A stretch of DNA of 55,591 nt from an uncultured Thiotrichaceae bacterium (GTDB taxonomy: Bacteria; Pseudomonadota; Gammaproteobacteria; Thiotrichales; Thiotrichaceae). Within the stretch, counting starts at the first letter, position 1. The number at the start of each line of letters is the position of its first letter. Shown here in pieces: positions 8,464-17,210 of the stretch. A program made the translations under genes and the position numbers. The notes under the pieces were generated by a model, which had not been told where the DNA came from, ran no database searches, and saw only the letters and a list, made by a program, of their open reading frames with translations. The stretch lies in the NCBI GenBank assembly GCA_937925855.1, contig CALAMO010000021.1, forward strand, positions 1-55,591, read 5' to 3'.

Positions 8464-9726
8464 TTATACACCCCCTGCGATGGCTAGCTCAGGATTAGCC
8501 TTTTTGTATTCATCGGCTTTAGCGATAATAAACTGCTTCCATTTCGGATCATCAATCGCATCAGCGACCGTGAAAATATCCTTATCCGCCCGCCCTGATT
8601 GGTTAATCAGTATAACTTGGTCACTGTGCATATCTGCGGCATCTTTAAACGCCTGCACGAAAGCATGCGACGATTCCAACGCCGGAATCAGACCTTCTTT
8701 CTGCACGGTTAGCTTCATCGCTTCGACCACTTCAGCATCGGTGGCCGCTTCAAAGCGCGCGCGCCCGGTTTCATGCATATCGGCCAGAATCGGCGATACG
8801 CCGACATAGTCCAATCCGGCGGAGACGCTATGTGTGTCTTGCATCTGGCCGTCCCTATTTTGTAAGAAGTAGGTCTTATAGCCCTGGGCCACCCCGACAC
8901 TGGCATCGTCATAAGCCAGACGAGCAGCATGCTCACCTATGCCACTGCCGCGCCCACCGGCTTCTACCCCCACTAATTCAACCTCGGGGTCATCCAGGAA
9001 ACCGCTGAACAAGCCCATGGCATTCGACCCCCCACCCACACAAGCATACACCCGATCCGGCAGTTTACCGACGCGCTCCAACATTTGTTGCCGCGCCTCA
9101 GTCCCAATAATCGACTGAAACCAACTCACCATTTCAGGAAAGGGGTAAGGCCCACAGGCCGTACCCAGCGCATAATGCGTATCGTCCATATTTGTGACCC
9201 AATCACGGAACGCCTCATTAATCGCGTCTTTCAGCGTACGACTGCCATCTTCCACCGCCACTACTTCCGCGCCCATTTGCTCCATCCAAAATACATTAGG
9301 CCGCTGGCGTTCCACATCGACAGCACCCATATAAATAGTACAGTCGAAGCCAAACTTGGCCGCCATGGTCGCCGTCGCCACGCCGTGCTGCCCAGCACCC
9401 GTTTCGGCAATGACACGCTTCTTGCCCATGCGTCGGGTGAGCAGGCCTTGCCCCATGACGTTATTCGCCTTATGGGCACCGGTATGATTCAGGTCTTCAC
9501 GTTTAATATAAATCTGGGCACCACCGAAGTGATGGGTCAGGTTTTCTGCGTAAGTAATCGGCGTCGCCCGACAGGAGTAAGTCGACATCAGCTGTTTGTA
9601 CTCCGCCCAAAAGGCCGGGTCGGCCTTTGCTTCCAGGTAGGCAGCTTCTAGCTGGTCGAATGTTGGCACCAGAATTTCAGGGATAAAAGCCCCGCCAAAC
9701 TGATTAAAGTAACCGGAATGTTTCAT
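8464..9726 (-). CDS. trpB: Tryptophan synthase beta chain (divergent copy)
   Basis: A 420-residue PLP enzyme. The Schiff-base lysine is Lys86 in HTGAHKANN, the catalytic Glu108 is in AETGAGQHG, and the PLP phosphate loop GGGSNA is at 231-236. The SGRADKDIF segment near the C-terminus replaces the SGRGDKDIF typical of E. coli TrpB. The COMM-type region (MGAVDVERQRPNVF) is conserved, so this is a TrpB1-type subunit expected to pair with TrpA. It joins indole and serine to tryptophan. Its ATG overlaps the gntR stop by four bases, and trpA follows without a gap. Confidence 0.9.
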   Translation of the reverse strand: MKHSGYFNQFGGAFIPEILVPTFDQLEAAYLEAKADPAFWAEYKQLMSTYSCRATPITYAENLTHHFGGAQIYIKREDLNHTGAHKANNVMGQGLLTRRMGKKRVIAETGAGQHGVATATMAAKFGFDCTIYMGAVDVERQRPNVFWMEQMGAEVVAVEDGSRTLKDAINEAFRDWVTNMDDTHYALGTACGPYPFPEMVSWFQSIIGTEARQQMLERVGKLPDRVYACVGGGSNAMGLFSGFLDDPEVELVGVEAGGRGSGIGEHAARLAYDDASVGVAQGYKTYFLQNRDGQMQDTHSVSAGLDYVGVSPILADMHETGRARFEAATDAEVVEAMKLTVQKEGLIPALESSHAFVQAFKDAADMHSDQVILINQSGRADKDIFTVADAIDDPKWKQFIIAKADEYKKANPELAIAGGV

Positions 9727-10562
9727 GGTGTTATGCCCTCGGTCTGCGGCGTACGCAGCGCTGTGGTTTGAAAGGGTGCGGAGTGCGCGGGTACCGTTGG
9801 CACCGATGCAGTCTGAATGGTTTGAGAAAAATGAAAACGGTCGGTGCGACAGTAAATATCACAGTAGATCGCCGCCCGCTGCTCCCCAAAATGCAGGGTA
9901 CGCCCGACGTGCAGTAGCGGAATACCGGCGTTAGTTTGCAGGATATGCGCGGTCTGTTTATCCGGGTAGATAATAGTAAAGCGCTGCTCAGCGGAACTGG
10001 CTTCCAAAAAATAGACCGTCCTGACCAGCTGCGATAGTGAATCCCCACCCATCACCTGGCGATCGATATGGGGAAATAACTCAGCATCGAGATAAATCAC
10101 CTCAAGTAATACCGGCTCATTAGCAACACGACTCAGGCGTTGTAGCCGGTAGGCCGGTCGTTGCCCAAAAGCTGCGGGTAGTGGCTGCTCTGCGCTAAGG
10201 CGTTCGGGCGCCGAGAGTAAACTGATATCAGCGTCTAGCTCGCTTTGTTCGAAGGCAGCACTGGTTCCCGCCAGTGAAAACAGGTCGATAGGCTGAGCAA
10301 GCGGTAGCACATAGGTGCCAGAACCCCGCTTGCGCTGTAATAAGCCCTCTCGCACCAGCAGGTCAGTCGCCTGACGCACCGTGGGGCGGCCAACTTGATA
10401 GTGCTTTGCCAATGCATGCTCGGAAGGAATTTTGCTGTTCACCGCATACACGGCGTCCGCCACGTCAGCACGGATGCGCTCAGCGAGCTGGCGATAAAGC
10501 GGCAGTGGTGATTGCGAGTTAAGTGCCATGGTCTGTGCGTAAGGCGAATAATCAATAAGCAT
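9723..10562 (-). CDS. GntR-family regulator with UTRA effector domain (HutC/FarR subfamily)
   Basis: A 279-residue regulator. The N-terminal winged helix (about residues 20-85) contains PLYRQLAERIRADV, GRPTVRQATDLLVREGLLQRKRGSGTYV cut here to its core, typical of GntR proteins. The C-terminal part (about 110-250) is a UTRA ligand-binding domain ending in YCDIYCRTDRFHFSQ. The start chosen is the ATG at 10560-10562 with GGGATGGG upstream; a GTG at 10577 would run into the operator, and an ATG at 10529 has no ribosome-binding site. It overlaps trpB by four bases, so it almost certainly senses a small molecule and controls trpBA and itself. The ligand is unknown. Confidence 0.85.
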   Translation of the reverse strand: MLIDYSPYAQTMALNSQSPLPLYRQLAERIRADVADAVYAVNSKIPSEHALAKHYQVGRPTVRQATDLLVREGLLQRKRGSGTYVLPLAQPIDLFSLAGTSAAFEQSELDADISLLSAPERLSAEQPLPAAFGQRPAYRLQRLSRVANEPVLLEVIYLDAELFPHIDRQVMGGDSLSQLVRTVYFLEASSAEQRFTIIYPDKQTAHILQTNAGIPLLHVGRTLHFGEQRAAIYCDIYCRTDRFHFSQTIQTASVPTVPAHSAPFQTTALRTPQTEGITP

Positions 10563-10577
10563 AGCGACCCATCCCAC

Positions 10578-10595
10578 AAGTTGTCAAGACAACTT
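10578..10595. promoter_or_regulatory. Palindromic operator of the gntR-trpBA operon
   Basis: AAGTTGTC-AA-GACAACTT is an 18-base inverted repeat with 8-bp perfect arms, sitting 15 bases before the gntR ATG and touching the likely -10 box. The form (TTGTC-N2-GACAA) suits HutC-type GntR operators. Autoregulation is inferred. Confidence 0.75.
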
Positions 10596-10622
10596 ATCTA
10601 ATTTTGCTTATCCCACACGCAA
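10595..10622 (-). promoter_or_regulatory. Candidate promoter of gntR-trpB-trpA
   Basis: On the minus strand TTGCGT (10617-10622) and TAGATA (10595-10600) are separated by 16 bases. The operator begins at the last base of the -10 box, so a bound regulator would cover the transcription start. Confidence 0.5.
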
Positions 10623-10818
10623 ATATGATCTACCGTGACATTCGTTCGCAAATCCGTATGATATGGGCCAACGGGGAGGAGCATAAACGTCAGTACGCTT
10701 TGGCTGTGCTGCCTAGTCTATGTACCGCCTATGCGCTGGACATATCACCCATTTTTCTCAATACGCTATTAGCCGGAGCTGCGCTCCTCAATTCACTAAC
10801 CCATAAAGATAACGCACC

Positions 10819-11769
10819 ATGTCACAACAGCTCCCTCCACTGAATGCGTTACGCGCTTTTGAAGCCGTCGCTCGCTTAAAAAGTTTTACCAAAGCAGCGG
10901 CAGAGCTATACGTGACCCGTGCGGCCATTAGCCACCAGATTAAACACCTCGAATTTTATCTGGGCTTCCCATTGGTTGAACGCCATAATCGCTCCATTTC
11001 ACTCACGCCTTCCGGGGAAGCGGCACTGCCTAAATTGCGTGAAGGTTTTAATAATCTAGCTGAAGCCGTGCATGAAATGCGCACCCAGATCAGCAATAAA
11101 ACCCTCAATGTCTGGATGGCTCCGTCTTTTGCCTCTAAATGGCTGGTACCCCGACTGCATCTGTTTTCAAAAAATCATCCTGACATCGAAATGCGCATCA
11201 ATGTGGATACTCAGCTGGTCGATGCCACCCACGAGCATGCCGACTTAGATGAGCTGTTCCGCAGCCATGATATTGACGTTATGGTACGTTTTGGTTCCGG
11301 CCACTATCCGGGCTGTGAGGTCACTCAGCTATTCTCCACCCAGGCCGTACCGCTGTGTAATCCACGCCTATTGGAAGATAAAAGCAAACCGCTGGCAAAA
11401 CCGGATGACTTAGCGCATCACACCTTATTACATGACGACACACCTTATGCCGGCCGTCCCAGCTGGGAAAAATGGTTACAGGAATTTTCAATCGAGGGGG
11501 TTGATGTGCACCGTGGCCTGCACTTCAATCAGGTTTCAATGGCCTTAGATGCCGCCGTCGACGGCCAGGGCGTGCTACTTAGCATTGACGCGCTGGCCTG
11601 CCATGATATTGCTGCCGGACGACTGTGTGTGCCTTTTGAGCTATCGATGCCGCTGGAACACGCCTATTACGTCATTAGACCCAATAGCGCCACTGCGAAT
11701 CAGGAAGCCGCCAGCACCTTTACTAACTGGATTATTTCCGAAGCCGGTAAAAGTTATACCGGACGCTAA
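10819..11769 (+). CDS. gcvA: LysR-family transcriptional regulator, GcvA-like
   Basis: A 316-residue protein with the LysR helix-turn-helix at residues 6-65: PPLNALRAFEAVARLKSFT and AAISHQIKHLE. The effector domain carries SFASKWLVPRL, HTLLHDDT and AVDGQGVLLS. These phrases match GcvA, which in E. coli controls the glycine cleavage operon, and many GcvA-like paralogues of other function. No gcv gene is nearby; the neighbours are the divergent gntR-trpBA operon and convergent rdgC. The subgroup is reliable, but the target is unknown. Confidence 0.8.
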   Translation: MSQQLPPLNALRAFEAVARLKSFTKAAAELYVTRAAISHQIKHLEFYLGFPLVERHNRSISLTPSGEAALPKLREGFNNLAEAVHEMRTQISNKTLNVWMAPSFASKWLVPRLHLFSKNHPDIEMRINVDTQLVDATHEHADLDELFRSHDIDVMVRFGSGHYPGCEVTQLFSTQAVPLCNPRLLEDKSKPLAKPDDLAHHTLLHDDTPYAGRPSWEKWLQEFSIEGVDVHRGLHFNQVSMALDAAVDGQGVLLSIDALACHDIAAGRLCVPFELSMPLEHAYYVIRPNSATANQEAASTFTNWIISEAGKSYTGR

Positions 11770-11809
11770 AGCGGCTAGCAATCATCAATGCCAGCCGATT
11801 ATAAGCGGT

Positions 11810-12724
11810 TTAGTCTGCGGCTTCAGCACTCGCGTTGAAGCAAGCCAGCAAATCAGCCAGCAACTGTGACACCTCGCCGGTCATCAGGCTAAATTCAATA
11901 TCACGCTGCTCTGCCTGAGACTGGGGATCACGCTCATCCAACTGCTCCGCAAACACGTCCAGAAATTTCAGGCGCTTAATTTGTAAATCAGCCGTCAGTA
12001 CAAAACTGATCTTATCAGCCCAGACCAACATGAGCTTAGAGACTCGTTTACCGTGAGCGAGATTAGACTGCACTTCCTCCGCCATGAGTTCGTGCTTTTT
12101 GAAGACTGCCACGCTCTGTTCATCATTCTGACTCAGCAACTCGCATTCTTCACCCAGCTCAAACGGGGCAGGCAATACGCCCTCACTCAGCCATTGCGTC
12201 ATAATGACAGCGGGCGAGCTATCGGTTTCTGGGGTCACAATCGGCAGACTATCAATACTCTTACGCAGCTGCCCAGTGAAGCGCTCAGCTTGGGTGGACG
12301 AGGAAGTATTAATAATCAGCCACATTGCGTGCGGGTCGATCCAGGCTTCAGTCTGGCGCGTCCGGGTGAAGGCACGCGGTAACAGTTCAAACTCAATCTG
12401 TTCGCGCAGCTCTTTCTTTTCCTTACTGCCTACCTTGCGCGCATCACGCGCCTGTAGCAGCGCAACCCGCTCTTCCAGCTCATCTTTGATCACTGAGGCA
12501 GGCAGCATGCGCTCCTGATGTGCCATGCTCAGTAGCATATAGCCGTTCACCGCGTGCACCATAGCCTCAGCTTCGCGCCCCAGCGGCGGCACCCAGCCGA
12601 CACTTTCACGCTGTTCGCTAGTACACGGCACAAAGGGTTTGAGTGAGAGCCGTTCATGCAACGCTTCTGGCATGAGCGGGAAAGCGTCTTGCAGTCGGTA
12701 GAGATAGAGATTTTTAAACCACAT
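11810..12724 (-). CDS. rdgC: Recombination-associated protein RdgC
   Basis: A 304-residue protein, the same size as E. coli RdgC (303). It starts with MWFKNLYLYRL and shows the family phrases GWVPPLG, LLPRAFTRTR, WLIINTSSS and KRLKFLDV. RdgC is a nucleoid-associated ring-forming DNA-binding protein that limits RecA filament function. The gene is alone, convergent with the LysR gene. Confidence 0.95.
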   Translation of the reverse strand: MWFKNLYLYRLQDAFPLMPEALHERLSLKPFVPCTSEQRESVGWVPPLGREAEAMVHAVNGYMLLSMAHQERMLPASVIKDELEERVALLQARDARKVGSKEKKELREQIEFELLPRAFTRTRQTEAWIDPHAMWLIINTSSSTQAERFTGQLRKSIDSLPIVTPETDSSPAVIMTQWLSEGVLPAPFELGEECELLSQNDEQSVAVFKKHELMAEEVQSNLAHGKRVSKLMLVWADKISFVLTADLQIKRLKFLDVFAEQLDERDPQSQAEQRDIEFSLMTGEVSQLLADLLACFNASAEAAD

Positions 12725-12788
12725 GGTATGAGCTGCACCGTCACCAAAAAGTAAGGTCGGTAATTATGAAGCAAAGCTCAGGCAATGG

Positions 12789-13994
12789 CTATACAAACGG
12801 CAGGGTTCCGTATGCAGCCCACGGGCTAGGCTGACGCATCCAGCGCTGTGCTACGGTCGAATACACTTTACGGAAGTCAGTCGTCATCGGCAGATTACCC
12901 TGTGCATCTAGTCGTTTCAGGTCAGGATTACGACCATAAACACCACCGCGCACGGCTCCCCCCATCACCAGCTGCACCGAGGCCGCCCCATGATCGGTGC
13001 CACGGCCATGATTTTCCTTCACTCGCCGCCCAAACTCAGAATACGTCATCACCAGCACATTGTCCCAATGGCCATGCTGCTTCAGCGCGGTCGCAAAAGA
13101 GTCCAACGCATCTGATAAATAGCTGAGATTATGATTCTGTTGATTCAACTGATCAACATGCGTATCAAAGCCATCCAGTTCCACCATATAAACCGGCGCA
13201 TCAATGTCGTTGATAATCATCTTCGCCACTGACTCTAACTGACGACCAAACGCACTATTCGCAAAACGTCCACCAATCTGAGTGGGCCGGCGCATTTTCT
13301 GCTCAAATTCTTGCTTAGCGTGCAGCACTTGTGACTGAATGTTCGTTAGGTGTGCCAACGCTGGGTTATAGGTTGATGAGGGTTGCACCTCATCCAACAG
13401 GGTGATTTGGCTTAGAAAAACCTCCGGGCTTTTCATCGCAATCGCATGGCAATCCTTACCGTGCATCGGCCCCAGTTCATCACCCAGTACAACGCCATGT
13501 AGATTCTTGTGCATGCGGGGCAATAAGTGCGCAAGCCAACCTTTATTCGCATGCCGACCATGGGTCATGGCGGTATCCCACACATCACTGGACTCAAAGT
13601 GCGAAAGTACGGGGCGTGCATAACCAACCCCCTGTATCCAGGCCACATCGCCGGCATCAAACCATTTATCCAGGCGATGCATATACGGATTCAGACTCAT
13701 GCCGCTATTATCCAGCACGCGGCTGCGTAATTTTTTTATTTGCGCAGGCATACTAATGGTGGGCCGTAGCTCACGGTAGTGATCATATTGACTGAAGGGA
13801 ATCAGCGTATTTAAGCCGTCATTACCCCCTTTTAAGCGGACAAGTACCAACTTGCGTTTAGCGGGAGGCGTCGTTGGACGTTGCTTTTTAGCACGCAAAT
13901 GGGCGCTACGCTGTTCTGCGGCCCACAGCATTTCAGGTGCTAGTCCAGCGGCCGATACGCCACCTGACAGCTTTAGAAAATCACGTCGATCCAT
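12789..13994 (-). CDS. DUF1501 family protein with Tat signal
   Basis: A 401-residue protein beginning MDRRDFLKLSGG, a twin-arginine signal (RRDFLK at residues 3-8) followed by a hydrophobic stretch, so it should be exported folded. KLVLVRLKGGNDGLNTLIPF and VLVMTYSEFGRRVKENHGRGTDHGA (quoted in parts: YSEFGRRV, GRGTDHGA) are the diagnostic motifs of DUF1501, an alkaline-phosphatase-fold sulfatase-like family. The reaction is unknown. The gene lies directly downstream of a DUF1800 gene, a pairing that recurs widely in bacteria. Confidence 0.88.
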   Translation of the reverse strand: MDRRDFLKLSGGVSAAGLAPEMLWAAEQRSAHLRAKKQRPTTPPAKRKLVLVRLKGGNDGLNTLIPFSQYDHYRELRPTISMPAQIKKLRSRVLDNSGMSLNPYMHRLDKWFDAGDVAWIQGVGYARPVLSHFESSDVWDTAMTHGRHANKGWLAHLLPRMHKNLHGVVLGDELGPMHGKDCHAIAMKSPEVFLSQITLLDEVQPSSTYNPALAHLTNIQSQVLHAKQEFEQKMRRPTQIGGRFANSAFGRQLESVAKMIINDIDAPVYMVELDGFDTHVDQLNQQNHNLSYLSDALDSFATALKQHGHWDNVLVMTYSEFGRRVKENHGRGTDHGAASVQLVMGGAVRGGVYGRNPDLKRLDAQGNLPMTTDFRKVYSTVAQRWMRQPSPWAAYGTLPFV

Positions 13995-14127
13995 ACCTTA
14001 CCCTCACCTCATACCCTTTGCGGGTAGCGCTGCATGCTTTATCTGTTATTGTTGTTGTCGCTGTCGAAAATGCCTTCAACGGCTGTACGCCCGAGTACAA
14101 CCCTGAGTCAATCTAAAATACTATCAA

Positions 14128-15426
14128 TCAAGTCACCTGAAAAGCAGGATCACGCAATAAAGCATGTGCTAAGCGCCGCTTTCCAGGTATTTCTGGCAAT
14201 GAATTGACGGGTTTAACCGCTAATAGCCAGTCAACCATCTCTTGACCATCTTTTGCCGGCAAGCGCAGGCCAGTATTCACTTTACTGTTAAGATTGCCGC
14301 GCGATATTTTTGCTAAATACGAGGCCCGCACCAACAGCGTCTGTGTACTAATCCAATGCTCCCCGCCATCCCAGCCTTTTACACTGGGCGGATCAAATAA
14401 CTTTTGTCCCAGTAAACGACACAGGTTCACCATTTCAGGAATGGTTTCACGTGGGTACGGAATGGTGCGAATTGTCCCAATCAACAGATCCACCGGCGAC
14501 TTTACTAGCGTACCGCGATAGCGCGCTGACCAAAACTCATTACTGCTCAAGACAACTCGCAGGAGCGCTTTAATGTCATAGTCTGCTTGGTAAAACTGTT
14601 TCGCCCAAATCTGAATGATTTTACGGGGTGGATTAGCATCACTGACAAACGCACGCCAGAATTTCTCTACTACGCGCTCCGCCGTCCGTGGGTGCTGTAA
14701 TAAGATATCAATGATGTGATCGCCGTTAAATTTCCCCGCCCGCCGCAAAAAGATTTTATGCCCTCGATCATGCTGATCTGCACGCACCTGAAACGTCCCG
14801 TTTTCTGGGTGCACCCCCCAGCCTGTAAAGGCCCTTGCAGCTTCCTGTACGTCTTTCTGTGTATATTGCCCGTGGCCGACGGTAAATATCTCCAGTAGTT
14901 CACGCGCAAAATTTTCGTTGGGTTCTTCTTTTAGATTTTTATAACCGTCCAAATAAACCAGCATCGCGGGATCGCGTGCTACCGAACGCAGCAACTGCCT
15001 AAAGTTACCCAGTGCGTTTTGACGCAGCATAATGTTTTGCTTGTGCAACAGGCTGGGCTGTAAGGTTTTGCGCAGCGACGATGTAAAAAAATTGTGCCAA
15101 AACAGCGTCATCCGCTCTACAAATGGCGTTCGTGTGCGCAGCATTTGGTCTATCCACCAGCCCTGGAGGAGTTGCCCTTCCTGCTGGGCCATTACCCAGG
15201 CATTTTTTCGAGTCTGCGACCCTTCAACACGCATCGGCTCTAATTTGTTCCACGGAGACAGATACGGAGCTGGACGAAGGTGTGAAGGCGGCGGATGCAA
15301 TATGTAATTGATCGCCTTTGCCTTTGACATACCTTCAAGCTTCCTGACACTCCCCCATTCTGCACCAAGCCCTGTGCGCGCTATTAAGTGTCGAGCCTCA
15401 CTAAAAGTGAGTTCATTCATAAGCAA
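14128..15426 (-). CDS. DUF1800 family protein
   Basis: A 432-residue protein with DUF1800 hallmarks: RMTLFWHNFFTSS near residue 110, NENFARELLEIFTVG near 170, and EAARAFTGWGV shortly after. The function is unknown. It is co-oriented with the DUF1501 gene (133 bases apart), and the pair is likely one transcription unit beginning at this gene. No clear signal peptide is visible. An alternative start is the third residue, Met3. Confidence 0.88.
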   Translation of the reverse strand: MLMNELTFSEARHLIARTGLGAEWGSVRKLEGMSKAKAINYILHPPPSHLRPAPYLSPWNKLEPMRVEGSQTRKNAWVMAQQEGQLLQGWWIDQMLRTRTPFVERMTLFWHNFFTSSLRKTLQPSLLHKQNIMLRQNALGNFRQLLRSVARDPAMLVYLDGYKNLKEEPNENFARELLEIFTVGHGQYTQKDVQEAARAFTGWGVHPENGTFQVRADQHDRGHKIFLRRAGKFNGDHIIDILLQHPRTAERVVEKFWRAFVSDANPPRKIIQIWAKQFYQADYDIKALLRVVLSSNEFWSARYRGTLVKSPVDLLIGTIRTIPYPRETIPEMVNLCRLLGQKLFDPPSVKGWDGGEHWISTQTLLVRASYLAKISRGNLNSKVNTGLRLPAKDGQEMVDWLLAVKPVNSLPEIPGKRRLAHALLRDPAFQVT

Positions 15427-15464
15427 GTCAGTTTGTTTATTTCAAAAAAATAAGCAGGCTAAAG

Positions 15465-15498
15465 GATAACATTATTCCCGTTAAAAAAAAATGTTATC
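15465..15498. promoter_or_regulatory. 9-bp inverted repeat upstream of the DUF1800-DUF1501 unit
   Basis: GATAACATT (15465-15473) and AATGTTATC (15490-15498) are perfect inverted copies separated by 16 mostly AT bases, 39 bases before the DUF1800 start. This may be an operator or a stem in the leader. A 22-base-spaced direct repeat of GTCAAAATT (15513 and 15535) lies just upstream. Confidence 0.45.
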
Positions 15499-15668
15499 GC
15501 TCAGCGGCATAGGTCAAAATTCAATCAACACTCAGTCAAAATTAAATTTCAAAATCGCGATCAACTTAAATTCAACCCGTAATCAATCGAAGCATTTGCG
15601 GCAGTACACAAACTTATAGTGTAGTTCAGTATCGATAAAATACCGAGGCAAGCCAGTCACATCACACG

Positions 15669-17210
15669 CTAGCGATTTGCATATTTCTGGCCGCTCGCCT
15701 GACGTTGAATCGCCTTTGCCAGTTGATGCACGGCCATCGCATAGTAGTTACTGTGATTATAGCGTGTAATCACATAAAAATTATGATATCCGATCCACGG
15801 CTCTTTCATTCCACCGGGCACCGTCGTTAGCGCTAGTAAATGCGTTCTACCGGTACGGCTCCAGCGGCCACTGCGCGGACGAATGCCTTTCGCAGCCAAG
15901 CGTGAGCTTGAGTACTTCACCTTAAAACCGTCGGGCATGCGCGTGTAATCCATCGATGTTACTTGCGCGGGCACCACGACTTCCTGCCCCGGTTTCCAAT
16001 GATGTTTCGCAAAATAATTCGCGACACTCCCGATCGCATCCACCGGATTCCACAGATCACGTACACCATCACCATTAAAATCAACGGCAAACGCCCGGAA
16101 ACTACTCGGCATAAACTGCCCATACCCCATGGCACCGGCGTATGAACCTTTAGGCTGCAGTGGATCCATGCGCTCACTGCGGGTCATTAATAAATAATTC
16201 TTTAATTCTTTGAAGAAAAAGCGGCTGCGGCGCTTATTCACGATAGCCGAGGTGGTGAGCGCATCGATGACTTTATGCTTGCCCAGTATCCGCCCCCAGC
16301 GCGTCTCAACGCCCATAATACCGACAATATATTCAGGATCCACGCCATAGCGCTTTGAGGCACGCATAATATGCGGCTGATACTGCCGCCAGAACTGCAC
16401 GCCCTTTTGAATATTACCGGGGGTCACAAATTTTGACCGATAGTTATACCAGCCACGGCCACTGCTCTTACCGCCCCCATTTCCCGCCCACAAGCGAGCC
16501 ACCGCATCACGGTTTCGGGTACGCGAGAAAACACCGTACAGATAGCCCCGGTCAAAGCCATGATTCGCCACCATGTCTTCAATAAAGCCTAATAATTGAC
16601 GGTTGCCGCTAAAATTCCCGCTGAGCTGCGGGGCATAATAATTACCCGTGCCGCGCCCACCGTAGCCACGAGTAGGCTGAGTCTTGATTCTTGCGACTTT
16701 TTGGTACTGCGCCTGTTGGGATTGCGTTTGTTGGCGTTGACGCTGCGCCTGTTGCCATTTGTCATGATAGGCCTGACGTTTGGCCTCAGCCACACGTTGA
16801 GCCTGTAAGCGACGTTGCTCAGCCTGCTGCTGCTTCACCTGCAGTTGCTGCGCTTTTAGGTCGGCTTGACGCTGTTTTTCAGCGGCCTGCTGCTGTGCCC
16901 ATTTGCGGTGATATTCAACCCGCTTTGCGGCTTGCTGCTGCGCTAAAACCCGCTGGCGCTGTTGGCGTAACTGTTCCTGCTGCCGAATCGCTGACTGCTG
17001 CGCACGGCTACGCTGCAACAGCGGCAAAGCAGGCACAACCTTGGGAGACGGCTGTGTGTACTGCGCCGTATATTCAGTCGTCACTGGCGGGGCCGCTGCG
17101 GTAACCGCAGCGGAATCTACCACCTTCTTAGGCGTTGAGCTACAGCCGGACACTAAACCCAGGCAAGCCGTCAATATGAGTACGACAAGCAACATCCGAA
17201 CTGTTCGCAT
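15669..17210 (-). CDS. mltB: Membrane-bound lytic murein transglycosylase, MltB type, with long Gln-rich coil
   Basis: A 513-residue lipoprotein. The start is the ATG at 17208-17210 with AGGAGA upstream. The signal peptide ends in the lipobox LVSGC (Cys23). Residues about 66-176 are an unusual Gln/Arg/Ala-rich predicted coiled coil with an internal repeat (KRVEYHRKW at 96 and KRQAYHDKW at 144). Residues 203-513 are the MltB domain: FIEDMVANHGFD, GVETRWG with catalytic Glu302, and GYGQFMPSSFRAFAVDFNGDG. It cleaves peptidoglycan glycan strands, leaving 1,6-anhydromuramic ends. E. coli MltB is about 360 residues; the coil accounts for most of the excess and may act as a spacer or partner-binding arm. 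Confidence 0.88.
   Translation of the reverse strand: MRTVRMLLVVLILTACLGLVSGCSSTPKKVVDSAAVTAAAPPVTTEYTAQYTQPSPKVVPALPLLQRSRAQQSAIRQQEQLRQQRQRVLAQQQAAKRVEYHRKWAQQQAAEKQRQADLKAQQLQVKQQQAEQRRLQAQRVAEAKRQAYHDKWQQAQRQRQQTQSQQAQYQKVARIKTQPTRGYGGRGTGNYYAPQLSGNFSGNRQLLGFIEDMVANHGFDRGYLYGVFSRTRNRDAVARLWAGNGGGKSSGRGWYNYRSKFVTPGNIQKGVQFWRQYQPHIMRASKRYGVDPEYIVGIMGVETRWGRILGKHKVIDALTTSAIVNKRRSRFFFKELKNYLLMTRSERMDPLQPKGSYAGAMGYGQFMPSSFRAFAVDFNGDGVRDLWNPVDAIGSVANYFAKHHWKPGQEVVVPAQVTSMDYTRMPDGFKVKYSSSRLAAKGIRPRSGRWSRTGRTHLLALTTVPGGMKEPWIGYHNFYVITRYNHSNYYAMAVHQLAKAIQRQASGQKYANR

Noticed and set aside
10604-10843. A 79-residue plus-strand frame across the gntR-LysR gap
   Set aside because: It overlaps the LysR start in another frame and has no family resemblance. 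The true LysR start at 10819 has the expected PPLNALRAFEA N-terminus.
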